From NCBI RefSeq assembly GCF_005221325.1, contig NZ_CP039889.1, positions 1,148,501-1,212,500 of the forward strand: a DNA stretch of 64,000 bases, written 5' to 3'. The notes beneath the pieces are model-generated. The model saw only the letters and a list, made by a program, of their open reading frames with translations, had not been told where the DNA came from and did no database searches. This document shows positions 24,659 through 33,551 of this stretch, piece after piece. This DNA comes from Agrobacterium tumefaciens. Its GTDB lineage: Bacteria > Pseudomonadota > Alphaproteobacteria > Rhizobiales > Rhizobiaceae. Each line of letters opens with the position of its first letter. Within the stretch, counting starts at the first letter, position 1. Made by a program: the position numbers and the translations under genes.

Positions 24659-27106
24659 TCACTCCGCCGCCTGATTGAAACCGATTGCCGCCATGGGTTT
24701 GAATTCGTGCTTGTCGTGGCCGGACACGCGCTCGGACCAGGGATCGACCTGTGCGAATTTCTGGCTGAAGACGAAGCGGTCGAAATAGGCCCTGCGCTTG
24801 TCAGTATCGTCCATGATCTGGCGGCGAACCTCGTCGTAACCGATGCGTTTCGCCCATTTGTAGATGCGCTCGAGATACCGCGCCTGTTCGCGATACATCT
24901 GGGTCAGCGCCACGATATGCTCCAGCGCCTCGTCTTCGGTATGGACAAGTCCCAGAACTTCCGTGCCCTTGATGTCGAGACCGGCGGCACCGGCGAAATG
25001 GATTTCGAAACCGGAATCGACGCAGATGACACCGATATCCTTGCAGGTGGCCTCGGCGCAGTTGCGCGGACAGCCGGAAACGGCGAGCTTCAGTTTGGCG
25101 GGCGTCCACGAGCCCCACATGAATTTTTCGATGCGGATACCAAGCCCGGTGGAATCCTGCGTGCCGAAGCGGCACCATTGTTCACCCACACAGGTTTTCA
25201 CGGTGCGCAGCCCCTTGGCGTAGGCCTGACCGGAGATGAAGCCCGCCTTGCCGAGATCAGCCCAGACGGCGGGCAAATCCTCCTTCTCGATGCCGAGAAG
25301 GTCGATGCGCTGGCCGCCGGTCACCTTCACCATCGGGATTTCGAACTTGTCGACCACATCGGCAATCGCCCTCAGTTCGGAGGAGGAGGTGACGCCGCCC
25401 CACATGCGCGGCACGACGGAGTAGGTGCCGTCCTTCTGGATATTGGCGTGGACGCGCTCGTTGATGTAACGCGACTGGTAGTCATCGGCATATTCGTCCG
25501 GAAAATCGCAGACGAGATAATAATTGAGCGCCGGCCGGCACTTGGCACAGCCGCAGGAGGTTTTCCACTCCAGTTCCTGCATCACGGCGGGAATGGTCTT
25601 CAAGCCCTTGGCCTTGATAAGACGGCGCACATCGTCATGACCGAGATCGGTGCATTTGCACATGGGCTGCACGGCGGCGGGGTTGTAGCTATCGCCCAGC
25701 GTCAACGTCATCAGCTGTTCGACAAGGCCGGTACAGTTGCCGCAGGAGGCGGAGGCCTTGGTGTGGGCGCGCACATCATCCAGCGAGGCCAGCCCCTTTG
25801 AGGTGATGGCCGTTGTGATCTTTCCCTTGCAAACGCCGTTGCAGCCACAGATTTCCGCATCATCCGGCAAGGCTGCAACGGCCGCCATAGGGTCCAGCGG
25901 CGACCCTCCCTGATAGGCCTGACCGAAGATCAGGGTTTCACGCATGGCGGAAATATCGGTTGATTTCTTCATCAGGTCGAAGAACCACGATCCGTCAGCC
26001 GTCTCGCCGTAGAGAACCGCGCCGATGATGCGGTTTTCCTTGAGAATCAGGCGCTTGTAGACGCCAGCGGTGGCGTCGCGCAGCACGATTTCCTCGCGGT
26101 CGTCGCCCTCTGCAAAATCGCCGGCGGAAAACAGGTTGATGCCGGTAACTTTCAGTTTCGTGTTGGTGACGGAGCCATGATATTCGGCCGAACCGCCGCA
26201 CAGCCGATCGGCCAGCACCCGCGCCGATTCATAAAGCGGTGCGACCAGCCCGTAGCACATGCCGCGATGCTCGGCGCATTCGCCGAGCGCGTAGATTGAG
26301 GCGTCCGACGTCATCATGCCGTCATCCACGACGATGCCACGATTGACGGCGATGCCGGCTTCCTTGGCAAGACCGGAGGCTGGACGGATGCCGACCGCCA
26401 TCACCACCATATCGCCCTTGATGACACGGCCGTCTTCAAGCTCGATGCCCTCGACCTTGTCCTCACCCAGAATGCATTTGGTGTTGGCCTTGGTGATGAT
26501 GTCGATGCCGCGCTCGTTCAGCGCCTTTTCCAAGAGATAAGCCGCTGCCGGATCGAGCTGCCGCTCCATGATCGTTGGCATCAGGTGGATGACGGTGACA
26601 TCCATGCCCTGACGCTTCAGGCCATAGGCGGCCTCCAAACCGAGCAAACCCGCACCGATGACGATGGCGCGGCCCTTGCCCTTCGCAATTTCCAGCATCT
26701 TCGTCACATCGTCGAGATCGCGATAGGCGAGCACGCCGGGCAACTGGTGGCCGGGAACGGGGATGATGAACGGCAGGGAGCCGGTGGCGATGACCAGCCT
26801 GTCATAGGAAACCGTGATGCCGTTTTCGCTGGTCACGGTCTTGTTGTCGCGATCGATGCCGGTGACCTTGGCGCCCTTGTGCAGGGTAACATTGTTGGCG
26901 GCATACCATTCGTCATTGTGGATGACGATGTCTTCATAGCTTTTTTCGCCTGAGAGTACCGGCGAGAGCATGATGCGGTCGTAATTGACGCGCGGCTCGG
27001 CGTTGAAAATGGTGACGTCGTAGAGACCGGGGGCGGTTTCGAACAGGTTTTCCAGCATGCGCCCCGGCGCCATGCCATTGCCGATGATGACGAGTTTTTG
27101 CGTCAT
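24659..27106 (-). CDS. nirB: Assimilatory nitrite reductase [NAD(P)H], large subunit
   Basis: The 815-residue protein starts at ATG 27106 (GGAG upstream). Domains in order: FAD/NAD(P)H oxidoreductase (KLVIIGNGMAPGRMLE; GAGLLGLEAAYGLKRQGMDV), two BFD-like [2Fe-2S] segments (CGCNGVCKGKITTAI...CGNC; CKCTDLGHDDV...CGCAKC), then the sulfite/nitrite reductase halves. The siroheme-[4Fe-4S] ligands are TCVGEQWCRFG and SGCPRNCAEATC. It reduces nitrite by six electrons to ammonium. It is translated in tight linkage with nirD and needs siroheme from CysG encoded downstream. Confidence 0.97.
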   Translation of the reverse strand: MTQKLVIIGNGMAPGRMLENLFETAPGLYDVTIFNAEPRVNYDRIMLSPVLSGEKSYEDIVIHNDEWYAANNVTLHKGAKVTGIDRDNKTVTSENGITVSYDRLVIATGSLPFIIPVPGHQLPGVLAYRDLDDVTKMLEIAKGKGRAIVIGAGLLGLEAAYGLKRQGMDVTVIHLMPTIMERQLDPAAAYLLEKALNERGIDIITKANTKCILGEDKVEGIELEDGRVIKGDMVVMAVGIRPASGLAKEAGIAVNRGIVVDDGMMTSDASIYALGECAEHRGMCYGLVAPLYESARVLADRLCGGSAEYHGSVTNTKLKVTGINLFSAGDFAEGDDREEIVLRDATAGVYKRLILKENRIIGAVLYGETADGSWFFDLMKKSTDISAMRETLIFGQAYQGGSPLDPMAAVAALPDDAEICGCNGVCKGKITTAITSKGLASLDDVRAHTKASASCGNCTGLVEQLMTLTLGDSYNPAAVQPMCKCTDLGHDDVRRLIKAKGLKTIPAVMQELEWKTSCGCAKCRPALNYYLVCDFPDEYADDYQSRYINERVHANIQKDGTYSVVPRMWGGVTSSSELRAIADVVDKFEIPMVKVTGGQRIDLLGIEKEDLPAVWADLGKAGFISGQAYAKGLRTVKTCVGEQWCRFGTQDSTGLGIRIEKFMWGSWTPAKLKLAVSGCPRNCAEATCKDIGVICVDSGFEIHFAGAAGLDIKGTEVLGLVHTEDEALEHIVALTQMYREQARYLERIYKWAKRIGYDEVRRQIMDDTDKRRAYFDRFVFSQKFAQVDPWSERVSGHDKHEFKPMAAIGFNQAAE

Positions 27107-27111
27107 GGTGA

Positions 27112-27909
27112 TTACTCCGCGGCTTCGACGAAGCGGTGACGTTCGTAGAGGAACTTCAGCACGGCTTCGCGGCATTTGAGGTAGGTCTTGTCGGATGCAA
27201 GCTCGATGCGGTTGCGCGGGCGTGCCAGCGGCACATCAAGCTCTTCGCCGATATGAGCAGCGGGACCATTGGTCATCATCACGATGCGGTCGGACAAGAG
27301 CACGGCCTCGTCCACATCATGGGTGATCATGACCATGGTGTTGCCAAGCCGGGCGTGGATTTCCATCACCGCGTCCTGAAGGTGGGCGCGGGTCAGCGCG
27401 TCCAGCGCGCCGAAAGGCTCGTCGAGCAGCAGGATTTTCGGCTCCATGGCAAGCGCGCGGGCAATGCCGACGCGCTGCTTCATGCCGCCGGAAATTTCCG
27501 AGGGTTTCTTGTCCTTCGCATGTCCCATCTGCACGAGATCGAGATTGCGCATAACCCAGTCATGCCGCTCGGCCCGAGTCTTGGTGTTGCGAAACACCTT
27601 GTCGACGGCGAGGTTGACGTTTTCATAGACGGAAAGCCAGGGCAGCAGGCTGTGGTTCTGGAACACGACGGCGCGTTCCGGGCCGGGCTCGTTGACCTCC
27701 CGGTTTTCGAGGAGCACGGCACCGGCTGAAACCTTCGTCAGTCCGGCGATGAGGTTAAGCATCGTGGATTTGCCACAGCCGGAATGGCCGATGACGGAGA
27801 CGAATTCGCCTTTTTCGATGGTAAGGTTGATGCCTTTCAGCACCTCGGCGCGGGAGCCGCCCTTGTCGAAATATTTATCGATATGATCGAGCTTCAGATA
27901 AGCGTTCAT
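27112..27909 (-). CDS. nrtD: Nitrate ABC transporter ATP-binding protein
   Basis: From ATG 27909 the protein has 265 residues. It has Walker [10 protein letters not shown] (about residues 43-51), Q-loop FQNHSLLPW, signature EISGGMKQR, Walker [13 protein letters not shown] and H-loop ITHDVDEAV. It belongs to the nitrate/taurine/sulfonate class. It lacks the extra binding-protein-like C-terminal domain of cyanobacterial NrtC, so the NrtD name fits better, though annotators often call such genes nrtC. Encoded 13 bp after nrtB and 5 bp before nirB. Confidence 0.94.
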   Translation of the reverse strand: MNAYLKLDHIDKYFDKGGSRAEVLKGINLTIEKGEFVSVIGHSGCGKSTMLNLIAGLTKVSAGAVLLENREVNEPGPERAVVFQNHSLLPWLSVYENVNLAVDKVFRNTKTRAERHDWVMRNLDLVQMGHAKDKKPSEISGGMKQRVGIARALAMEPKILLLDEPFGALDALTRAHLQDAVMEIHARLGNTMVMITHDVDEAVLLSDRIVMMTNGPAAHIGEELDVPLARPRNRIELASDKTYLKCREAVLKFLYERHRFVEAAE

Positions 27910-27922
27910 AGTGGTCGCCCTT

Positions 27923-28816
27923 CTAGTTGGCCGCAGCGCCGCGGGTGATGACCTTGCCGAGCGCCGCCACCAGCTTGTCGAGCATGAAGCCGACGACGCC
28001 GATGTAGGCGAGCGCCACGATGATGTCGGGCAGGCGAGAGGAGTTCCACGCATCCCAGATGAAGAAACCGATGCCGACGCCACCGGTCAGCATTTCAGCC
28101 GCGACGATCGCGAGCCACGAAAGGCCGACACCGATGCGCAGGCCGGTGAAGATGTAGGGCGCGGCCGAAGGCAACATGATCTTGAAGAAGAATTCGAGCT
28201 GGTTGAGCCGCAGTACCTTCGCCACATTGCGGTAATCCTGTGGGATGTTGCGCACGCCCACAGCGGTGTTGATGATGACCGGCCAGATGGAGGTGATGAA
28301 GATCACGAAAATGGCCGACGGGTTGCTGTCCTGAAAGGCGGCCAGCGAAAGCGGCAGCCAGGCCAACGGCGGCACGGTGCGCAGCACCTGAAAGATCGGG
28401 TCGAGGCCACGCATCGCCCAGACTGACTGGCCGATCACCGCGCCGAGCACGATGCCGGCAATGGCGGCGAGGCCGAAACCGTAAGCCACACGTTCGAGCG
28501 AGACCAGCACACGCAGGCCAAGACCGATATCCTGCGAACCATTATGGAAGAACGGCGATACGATGAGATCGTAACTCTCCTCGAAAACCTGACTCGGAGG
28601 CGGCAGCGATGAGCCGGGGGCGGAACAGAGCAGCTGCCAGACGCCGAGCAGGACGGCGAGGACGACAAGCGGCGGTATGGTGTTACGGGCCGCCGCGGCA
28701 CCCCATTTGCGAAGATCGATCCGCGGTGGATGTTTGGGCGAAAGTGCCACGACGTTTGCCTTCTGCACTGCCGGCTGCTGCGGCTCTTCCTTGAATTTTC
28801 GGGCCAATGCGGACAT
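27923..28816 (-). CDS. nrtB: Nitrate ABC transporter permease
   Basis: The 297-residue protein has a hydrophilic N-terminal tail of about 45 residues and then five to six membrane helices ([18 protein letters not shown] first). The binding-protein-dependent transport loop contains [34 protein letters not shown], typical of NrtB. ATG 28816 is chosen because AGAGG lies 8 nt upstream; ATG 28822 is too close to it. It forms the nitrate channel with NrtA and NrtD. Confidence 0.94.
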   Translation of the reverse strand: MSALARKFKEEPQQPAVQKANVVALSPKHPPRIDLRKWGAAAARNTIPPLVVLAVLLGVWQLLCSAPGSSLPPPSQVFEESYDLIVSPFFHNGSQDIGLGLRVLVSLERVAYGFGLAAIAGIVLGAVIGQSVWAMRGLDPIFQVLRTVPPLAWLPLSLAAFQDSNPSAIFVIFITSIWPVIINTAVGVRNIPQDYRNVAKVLRLNQLEFFFKIMLPSAAPYIFTGLRIGVGLSWLAIVAAEMLTGGVGIGFFIWDAWNSSRLPDIIVALAYIGVVGFMLDKLVAALGKVITRGAAAN

Positions 28817-28853
28817 GGGCATTTCCTCTTGATTTTGGTTGCGGTCTGGGCTC

Positions 28854-28912
28854 GCCCCTCATCCGGTCTTCAGTCTCGGCCGCCGAAAGGCGGGCGCTGG
28901 CGGATGAAGGGC
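28854..28912 (-). other. Intercistronic hairpin between nrtA and nrtB
   Basis: GCCCCTCATCCG (28854-28865) and CGGATGAAGGGC (28901-28912) pair over 11 of 12 positions, and an inner hairpin CGCC-GAAA-GGCG (28881-28892) has a stable tetraloop on the plus-strand reading. It occupies most of the 113-bp gap after nrtA, with no U tract. It is likely to protect nrtA mRNA, keeping the binding protein in excess. Confidence 0.5.
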
Positions 28913-28929
28913 GATACCCGGTCTCCTCC

Positions 28930-30222
28930 TCAGGAGGCCGCCTTGATGGAAAGGCTTTCGAGATAGGCCGACGGGTTTTCAGGGTCGAAGACCTTGCCGT
29001 CGAAGAAGGTTTCCTTGCCGCGCGAAGTGGAGGCAGGAAGATCGGCAACGCCGAGATCCTTGGCCGCTGCACGCCAGATATCCTCACGGTTCACCTTCGC
29101 AACGAGCGCCTTCACATCCGTATCGGGCGCAAACTTGCCCCAGCGGATGTTTTCGGTGATGAACCAGCTGTCATGGCTGTGGAAGGGATAAGAAGCGTGG
29201 TCCTGCCAGAACTTCATCTGCAGGCCGGTATTTTCCAGCACTCGGCCGTTGCCGTAATTGATATTACCCTTGAGGCGCCCGAGAACATCCTTCGGCGGGA
29301 CGTTGAACCACTGGCGTTTGCCGAGGATAGTGGACATCTCCTCCTTGTTCGCCATCTCGTCGCACCATTGCTGCGCCTCCATCACGGCCATCAGCAGGGC
29401 CTTGGTGGCGTTGGGGTTCTTTTCCACCCAGTCGGCCCGCATGCCGAGTGCCTTTTCCGGATGGCCCTTCCAGAGTTCGCCGGTGGTACAGGCCGTGAAG
29501 CCAATGCCCTGATTGACGAGTTGCTCGTTCCACGGCTCGCCCACACAGAAGACGTCCATGTTGCCGACCTTCATGTTGGCGACCATTTGCGGCGGCGGAA
29601 CGACGATGGTGGAGACGTCCTTGTCCGGGTCGATACCGCCGGCCGCGAGCCAATAGCGGATCCACAGATCATGTGTACCGCCGGGGAAGGTCATGGCAGC
29701 CTTGATTTCCTTGCCTTCGGCCTTCTTCTTCTCGAAAGCCGCTTTCAGCTTGGAGGCGTCAAGCTGAACACCTGTTTCGGCATATTCCTTGGCGACTGAA
29801 ATGCCCTGGCTATCGAGATTGAGGCGCGCGAGGATTGTCATCGGCACCGGCACATTGTTCTGCGTCACCTTGCCGGTATGCATGAGATAGGGCATCGGCG
29901 TCAGAATATGCGCGCCGTCGATGCCGTTCGAGGTGCCGCCGAGCACGAGATTGTCGCGCGTCGCACCCCATGAGGCCTGTTTCAGAACCTCGACCTCAGG
30001 CATGCCGTGCTTGGCGAAAAGTCCCTTTTCAGCCGCAATGATGAGCGGCGCAGCGTCGGTGAGCGCGATGAAACCGAGTTTCGCACCTTTCACTTCCGGT
30101 TCTGCTGTGGCCGCGAAAGCGCCTGACGGAAACGCGGTGCGAACGGCGGTGACGAGGGCTGCGGTGGCTGTCGTCTTCAGTATCGTGCGGCGGCTGACGG
30201 TGCCGGAAAATATCGTCTTCAT
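28930..30222 (-). CDS. nrtA: Periplasmic nitrate-binding protein
   Basis: The 430-residue protein has a twin-arginine signal (TVSRRTILKTTATAALVTAV) in the first 40 residues, so it is exported folded. The mature part has the NrtA/CmpA fold (KLGFIALTDAAPLIIAAEKGLFAKHGM; DLWIRYWLAAGGIDPDKDV; VVPPPQMVANMKVGNMDVFCVGEPW). The start at 30222 has AAGGGG 9 nt away; ATG 30228 is also in frame but too close. First gene of the structural operon, behind a sigma-54 promoter and an ANTAR-type leader. NasS, encoded upstream, is a cytoplasmic paralogue. Confidence 0.95.
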   Translation of the reverse strand: MKTIFSGTVSRRTILKTTATAALVTAVRTAFPSGAFAATAEPEVKGAKLGFIALTDAAPLIIAAEKGLFAKHGMPEVEVLKQASWGATRDNLVLGGTSNGIDGAHILTPMPYLMHTGKVTQNNVPVPMTILARLNLDSQGISVAKEYAETGVQLDASKLKAAFEKKKAEGKEIKAAMTFPGGTHDLWIRYWLAAGGIDPDKDVSTIVVPPPQMVANMKVGNMDVFCVGEPWNEQLVNQGIGFTACTTGELWKGHPEKALGMRADWVEKNPNATKALLMAVMEAQQWCDEMANKEEMSTILGKRQWFNVPPKDVLGRLKGNINYGNGRVLENTGLQMKFWQDHASYPFHSHDSWFITENIRWGKFAPDTDVKALVAKVNREDIWRAAAKDLGVADLPASTSRGKETFFDGKVFDPENPSAYLESLSIKAAS

Positions 30223-30283
30223 TCGCATGTTCCCCTTATTGAGCCACCGCTTTAGGTGACGTCTTCGCTTGCGAAAAAACCTG

Positions 30284-30418
30284 AAAATAAAAAAACGCCG
30301 CTCGGTGTTTGCGCCTTCGGAACGGGAGGTGTTCCGGGCAGCAAAACCTTGCGACGTCTATGTCTCTGAAAGCGCCTATGCCGCGCCCTGCTTGCTCCGA
30401 TCGCCGTTGACCGGTGCA
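30284..30418 (-). promoter_or_regulatory. nrtA leader RNA with ANTAR-target hairpin and U-rich attenuator end
   Basis: The leader expected from the sigma-54 start (about 30418) begins almost at once with a hairpin CCGGUC-AACGGC-GAUCGG (complement of 30397-30414). Its six-base loop has A at position 1 and G at position 4, the recognition rule for ANTAR proteins such as NasT. Further on, CGGAAC/GUUCCG forms another hairpin, and a U7-A-U4 tract (complement of 30284-30295) marks a probable terminator. I could not find a convincing second ANTAR hexaloop. A NasT-dependent antitermination leader is inferred. Confidence 0.65.
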
Positions 30419-30429
30419 AAAGATGGAAA

Positions 30430-30444
30430 GCAAGAGGCGTGCCA
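30430..30444 (-). promoter_or_regulatory. Sigma-54 (RpoN) promoter of nrtA
   Basis: On the minus strand the sequence is TGGCAC-GCCTC-TTGC, a perfect match to the -24/-12 consensus with 5 bp between elements. It implies NtrC/RpoN nitrogen control of the nrt-nir-nas operon, with a start near 30418. Confidence 0.85.
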
Positions 30445-30601
30445 GTTTACAAATTAGAATCTAAATAATTGAAAATGTATGTTAATTTATCGAAATCAAA
30501 CGCATGATTAAATTTTAATCAGTGACTTTTTTGTCTTTCCTTTGTGCAAATCGGAAGAATGTGCGCTTGAAATTTGCGCAGCCTGCAAGACGGGAGGCCA
30601 A

Positions 30602-31897
30602 TCATGCCTCTCCCGACGCGGGGGAAACCGGTGCGGATGTGCGTACGGAAAAGCTGTTCACATAACCGGCGATATCGGCAGGATCGAACACGACACCATC
30701 CACGAAGCGGTCCCCCTCTTCCTGCCCCTCGATGCGGACATCGGCATCATCAGGCGCTTTCCCGTCACCCAAAGCCGCCCGATAAATATCCGGCCGATAG
30801 GCGGAAAGAGCGGCGTTCACGCCGGTCTGAGACAATTCCGCCTGCCCCCAGCGGATCATCTGGCTGTAAATCCACAACGCCTGGCCCTGACGCGGATAAT
30901 TGGCGTGGTCGCCATGGAAGGTGAAATATTTGTCGATGACCCGGCGGTTGCCCTGGCTGTCGATGCTGAATTCGCCTGATAGTACGCGGCGGATGATGCT
31001 TTGTGGCGCATCGATATAACGCGGATCGGCCAGCGCGCCACTCAGCGCGTCGTGATTATCCGCGAGATCACACCAGCTTGCGGCGGCATCGAGCGCCGTC
31101 AGCAGTCGTCCCACCGTTTCCTGCTGGCTTTCCGCCCATTCGGGCCGCATGCCGATGACCTTTTCGGGGGCAGAGGGCCATAAATCCTGCTTGGCGGCGA
31201 CAATCCTGCCGACACCGCGCTCGGCGGCGACGATGTTCCAAGGCGCACCGACGCAGAAGCCATCAATGGCGCCTGCCGCCAGCGCATCCGAGGTCATGGG
31301 CGGCGGCACCACCACCAGCTTGACGTCATGGTCGGGGTGAATGCCGCCGGCGGCGAGCCAATAGCGGAATTCGTAATTATGCGAGGAAAACGGATAGGTC
31401 ATGCCAAGCGTCGGCGGCGCTTCGCCGCGCGCCCTCATATCGTCAAGCACAAGCTTCAGGGCCGTGGCATTTTCAAGCGCACCAGCCGTCTCCGAAAGCC
31501 CCGTCAGCGCCTTCATCCGCGCAAAAAGGCGGGTCGAAAGCGTAATCGCATTGCCGCCGCGCCCGAGCGAAAAGGGTGTGATCGTCGGCGACGGATTGGA
31601 ACCCAGCCCGAGCATGGAGGCAACCGGCATCGGCGATAGCATATGGGCGATATCGAATTGCCGGAAGGCCAGCCGGTCACGCACATTGGCCCAGGAGACG
31701 TCCTTGACGAGATCGAGCACCAGCCCTTCGCGTTCGGCAAAACCGAATTCGGCGGCGGCAATCAGCACGGATGCATCGACAAGCGGAATAAAGCCCGCAC
31801 GCAGGATTTTCTGCCGGTCGCTACCCACCAGTGCGGGTGCACCGAGCATTTGCGCTGCTCCGCTCCCCGATCCTGCCGTTTTTTCCGGTGCCGCCAT
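30602..31897 (-). CDS. nasS: NasS, nitrate sensor of the NasS-NasT system
   Basis: The 431-residue protein shares the NrtA/CmpA binding fold (RAGFIPLVDASVLIAAAEFGFAEREGL; EFRYWLAAGGIHPDHDVKLVVVPPP; GFCVGAPWN) but lacks a signal peptide, so it stays in the cytoplasm. In Paracoccus, Azotobacter and Bradyrhizobium, NasS holds the antiterminator NasT inactive and releases it when nitrate or nitrite binds. The gene follows nasT with a 35-bp gap and precedes nrtA. Generic annotation as an ABC binding protein would be misleading. Confidence 0.9.
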   Translation of the reverse strand: MAAPEKTAGSGSGAAQMLGAPALVGSDRQKILRAGFIPLVDASVLIAAAEFGFAEREGLVLDLVKDVSWANVRDRLAFRQFDIAHMLSPMPVASMLGLGSNPSPTITPFSLGRGGNAITLSTRLFARMKALTGLSETAGALENATALKLVLDDMRARGEAPPTLGMTYPFSSHNYEFRYWLAAGGIHPDHDVKLVVVPPPMTSDALAAGAIDGFCVGAPWNIVAAERGVGRIVAAKQDLWPSAPEKVIGMRPEWAESQQETVGRLLTALDAAASWCDLADNHDALSGALADPRYIDAPQSIIRRVLSGEFSIDSQGNRRVIDKYFTFHGDHANYPRQGQALWIYSQMIRWGQAELSQTGVNAALSAYRPDIYRAALGDGKAPDDADVRIEGQEEGDRFVDGVVFDPADIAGYVNSFSVRTSAPVSPASGEA

Positions 31898-31932
31898 ATC
31901 CTACACTCCACACTATCCGACCGGCGGGTTCA

Positions 31933-32520
31933 TCACATCAACAGACCGGCCGCGGTGACCACGCTTTGCGCGATCTCGGAAATCTTCTTTTTCTCATTCA
32001 TCGCCGTCTGCCGCAGAAGCGCAAAGGCTTCCTCCTCGGACAGACCGCGCATCTTCATCAGAATGCCCTTGGCCCGCTCGATGACCTTGCGCTCCTCCAG
32101 CGCCGATCTGGCATCGGCAAGTTCTCGCTGCAGGCGGCTGAAGGCATTAAAGCGGCTGACCGCCATGTCGAGAATGGGTTTCACCCGCTCCTTCTTCAGC
32201 CCGTCCACCACATAGGCCGACACCCCCGCCTCGACGGCCGCCTCAATGGAGGCCGTATCGGAGCGATCGACAAACATGGCGATGGGGCGTCCGACCGTGC
32301 GGGTCAGCTGGAACAGATGCTCCATCATGTCGCGGTTAGGGTTTTCAAGGTCGATGAAGATGACGTCGGGTTGCAGCGTCTCGATGGTGCGCGCCACCCC
32401 GTTCACTTCATGGATGACGGTAACGCGCTGATAGCCGGCCTCGCGCAGCCCCTCTTCGATGATGGAGGCGCGGATCGCGTTTTCGTCTATGACAAGAATG
32501 GTAAGGTCGCGAAGCGTCAT
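31933..32520 (-). CDS. nasT: NasT, ANTAR-domain transcription antiterminator
   Basis: From ATG 32520 the protein has 195 residues. A receiver-like domain fills residues 1-120 (LTILVIDENAIRASIIEEGLREAGY; VIFIDLENPNRDMMEHLF), without a classical phosphorylation context. A coiled coil (LQRELADARSALEERKVIE) leads into the ANTAR domain (RAKGILMKMRGLSEEEAFALLR, then KKISEIAQSVV), which binds hexaloop hairpins in RNA. It should act on the nrtA leader, where one matching hairpin is visible. A longer start (TTG at 32556) is less likely. Confidence 0.92.
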   Translation of the reverse strand: MTLRDLTILVIDENAIRASIIEEGLREAGYQRVTVIHEVNGVARTIETLQPDVIFIDLENPNRDMMEHLFQLTRTVGRPIAMFVDRSDTASIEAAVEAGVSAYVVDGLKKERVKPILDMAVSRFNAFSRLQRELADARSALEERKVIERAKGILMKMRGLSEEEAFALLRQTAMNEKKKISEIAQSVVTAAGLLM

Positions 32521-32621
32521 GTCAGCATTGATGACGCAGCGCAGCAAACTTGGCAATCGCCTGACCCGGCAAAAGTGGTGCGAAGCGGCAGAGGATGTTT
32601 TCCCATTTGCCGCCCGTGATG

Positions 32622-33287
32622 TCAGGATGCGTGTTCGACGGCGCGTTCGAGCGCCTTGAGGACCGTGCGCTCGGAAAGATTGAGATAGATTTCCATCTCA
32701 TTGCCCGCCTCTTGCGCCTTGCCTTCCTCCATCAGCGACAGGATTTTGCTGTTCATGTCGACAAAGGGGGAATGAAGCTGTTCGGGATCTTTCAAGAGCC
32801 CGAAACAAAGCCTGAGTTCCGCGGCGATACGCTCATAAAAATCGCTGATCCGGGCACTGTCTTGAAGATCGACAACCGCTGCATGAAATTTCATGTTGGC
32901 GCTGCCCACGCCCAGCCAGTCGGCCTCTTCACGCCTGATCTTGGCATCCTCTACCGCCAACCGCATCGCCTTGATGGCAGGGTGCTTGTGCCAGGCCTGA
33001 CGCAGTGCGCCGCATTCCACCATGCGCCGCACCCGGTAGATATCGATGACCGAAGACATGGTGGGAACGGCAACGAACACACCGCGGTTCGCCTCGTGAC
33101 GCAGCAGCCCGTCCTTCGTCAGAAGCCGAAAGGCTTCGCGCAGCGAATTGCGGGAGACGTCGAAACGTTCGCTGAGGGCTGCCTCGGAAAGGCGCTGCCC
33201 CGGCGCCAGCTCACCTGATATCAGCAGGGTGCGGATGCCCTTGGCCAATCGATCCGCAAGCGGCAGACCCTCTATCGTTTCCGTCAT
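32622..33287 (-). CDS. GntR-family regulator, FadR/FCD subfamily
   Basis: The 221-residue protein starts at ATG 33287 (AAGGAGC upstream). A winged helix-turn-helix covers residues about 10-72 (LADRLAKGIRTLLISGELAPG; LSERFDVSRNSLREAFRLLTKDGLL), followed by an all-helical FCD ligand domain that often binds a metal and a carboxylic acid. It is divergent from the NRAMP-like/pxp/carboxylase operon, and a FadR-type operator lies between them, so it probably represses that operon. It occupies the position that KipR/IclR-type regulators hold in related Bacillus clusters. Confidence 0.9.
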   Translation of the reverse strand: MTETIEGLPLADRLAKGIRTLLISGELAPGQRLSEAALSERFDVSRNSLREAFRLLTKDGLLRHEANRGVFVAVPTMSSVIDIYRVRRMVECGALRQAWHKHPAIKAMRLAVEDAKIRREEADWLGVGSANMKFHAAVVDLQDSARISDFYERIAAELRLCFGLLKDPEQLHSPFVDMNSKILSLMEEGKAQEAGNEMEIYLNLSERTVLKALERAVEHAS

Positions 33288-33382
33288 GGCGCTCCTTTCT
33301 GAAGAGCAATGCAGCATCGGGAATTCCGTGACATGCATGTTCGGACACGGCATGTTCTGCCCATAGCACAAAGCATTAGCAA

Positions 33383-33471
33383 AGCACGAAAAAAACGTGC
33401 TGAATTCGTGCGCATAACGTCCAACAAATGGACAAAATGAGAGAACGATTATTATTTATTGTTGAACAATA
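33383..33471. promoter_or_regulatory. Operators between the GntR gene and the pxp-carboxylase operon
   Basis: Two inverted repeats lie in the divergent gap. AGCACG-A7-CGTGCT (33383-33401) has six perfect pairs. TATTGTT-G-AACAATA (33457-33471) has seven perfect pairs, and its core fits the FadR-family operator pattern TNGTNNNACNA. TTGACA at 33472-33477 directly follows the second, so a bound repressor would cover the likely -35 element of the operon. Confidence 0.6.
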
Positions 33472-33551
33472 TTGACAATTTCACGGAACAGGACAAACTC
33501 GACCGCATAAAGCATCCGCGAGGGGCGGATTGCGAGGAGCGGAGAAAATCC

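Noticed and set aside
24263..25801. A 512-codon plus-strand open frame opposite nirB
   Set aside because: It starts inside the composite repeat and is antisense to nirD and nirB, with no motif or start signal.
30300..30396. A second ANTAR hexaloop hairpin in the nrtA leader
   Set aside because: The hairpins present have seven-base loops or lack A1/G4 (for example CGGAAC-ACCTCCC-GTTCCG), so the second element of the motif could not be supported by eye.
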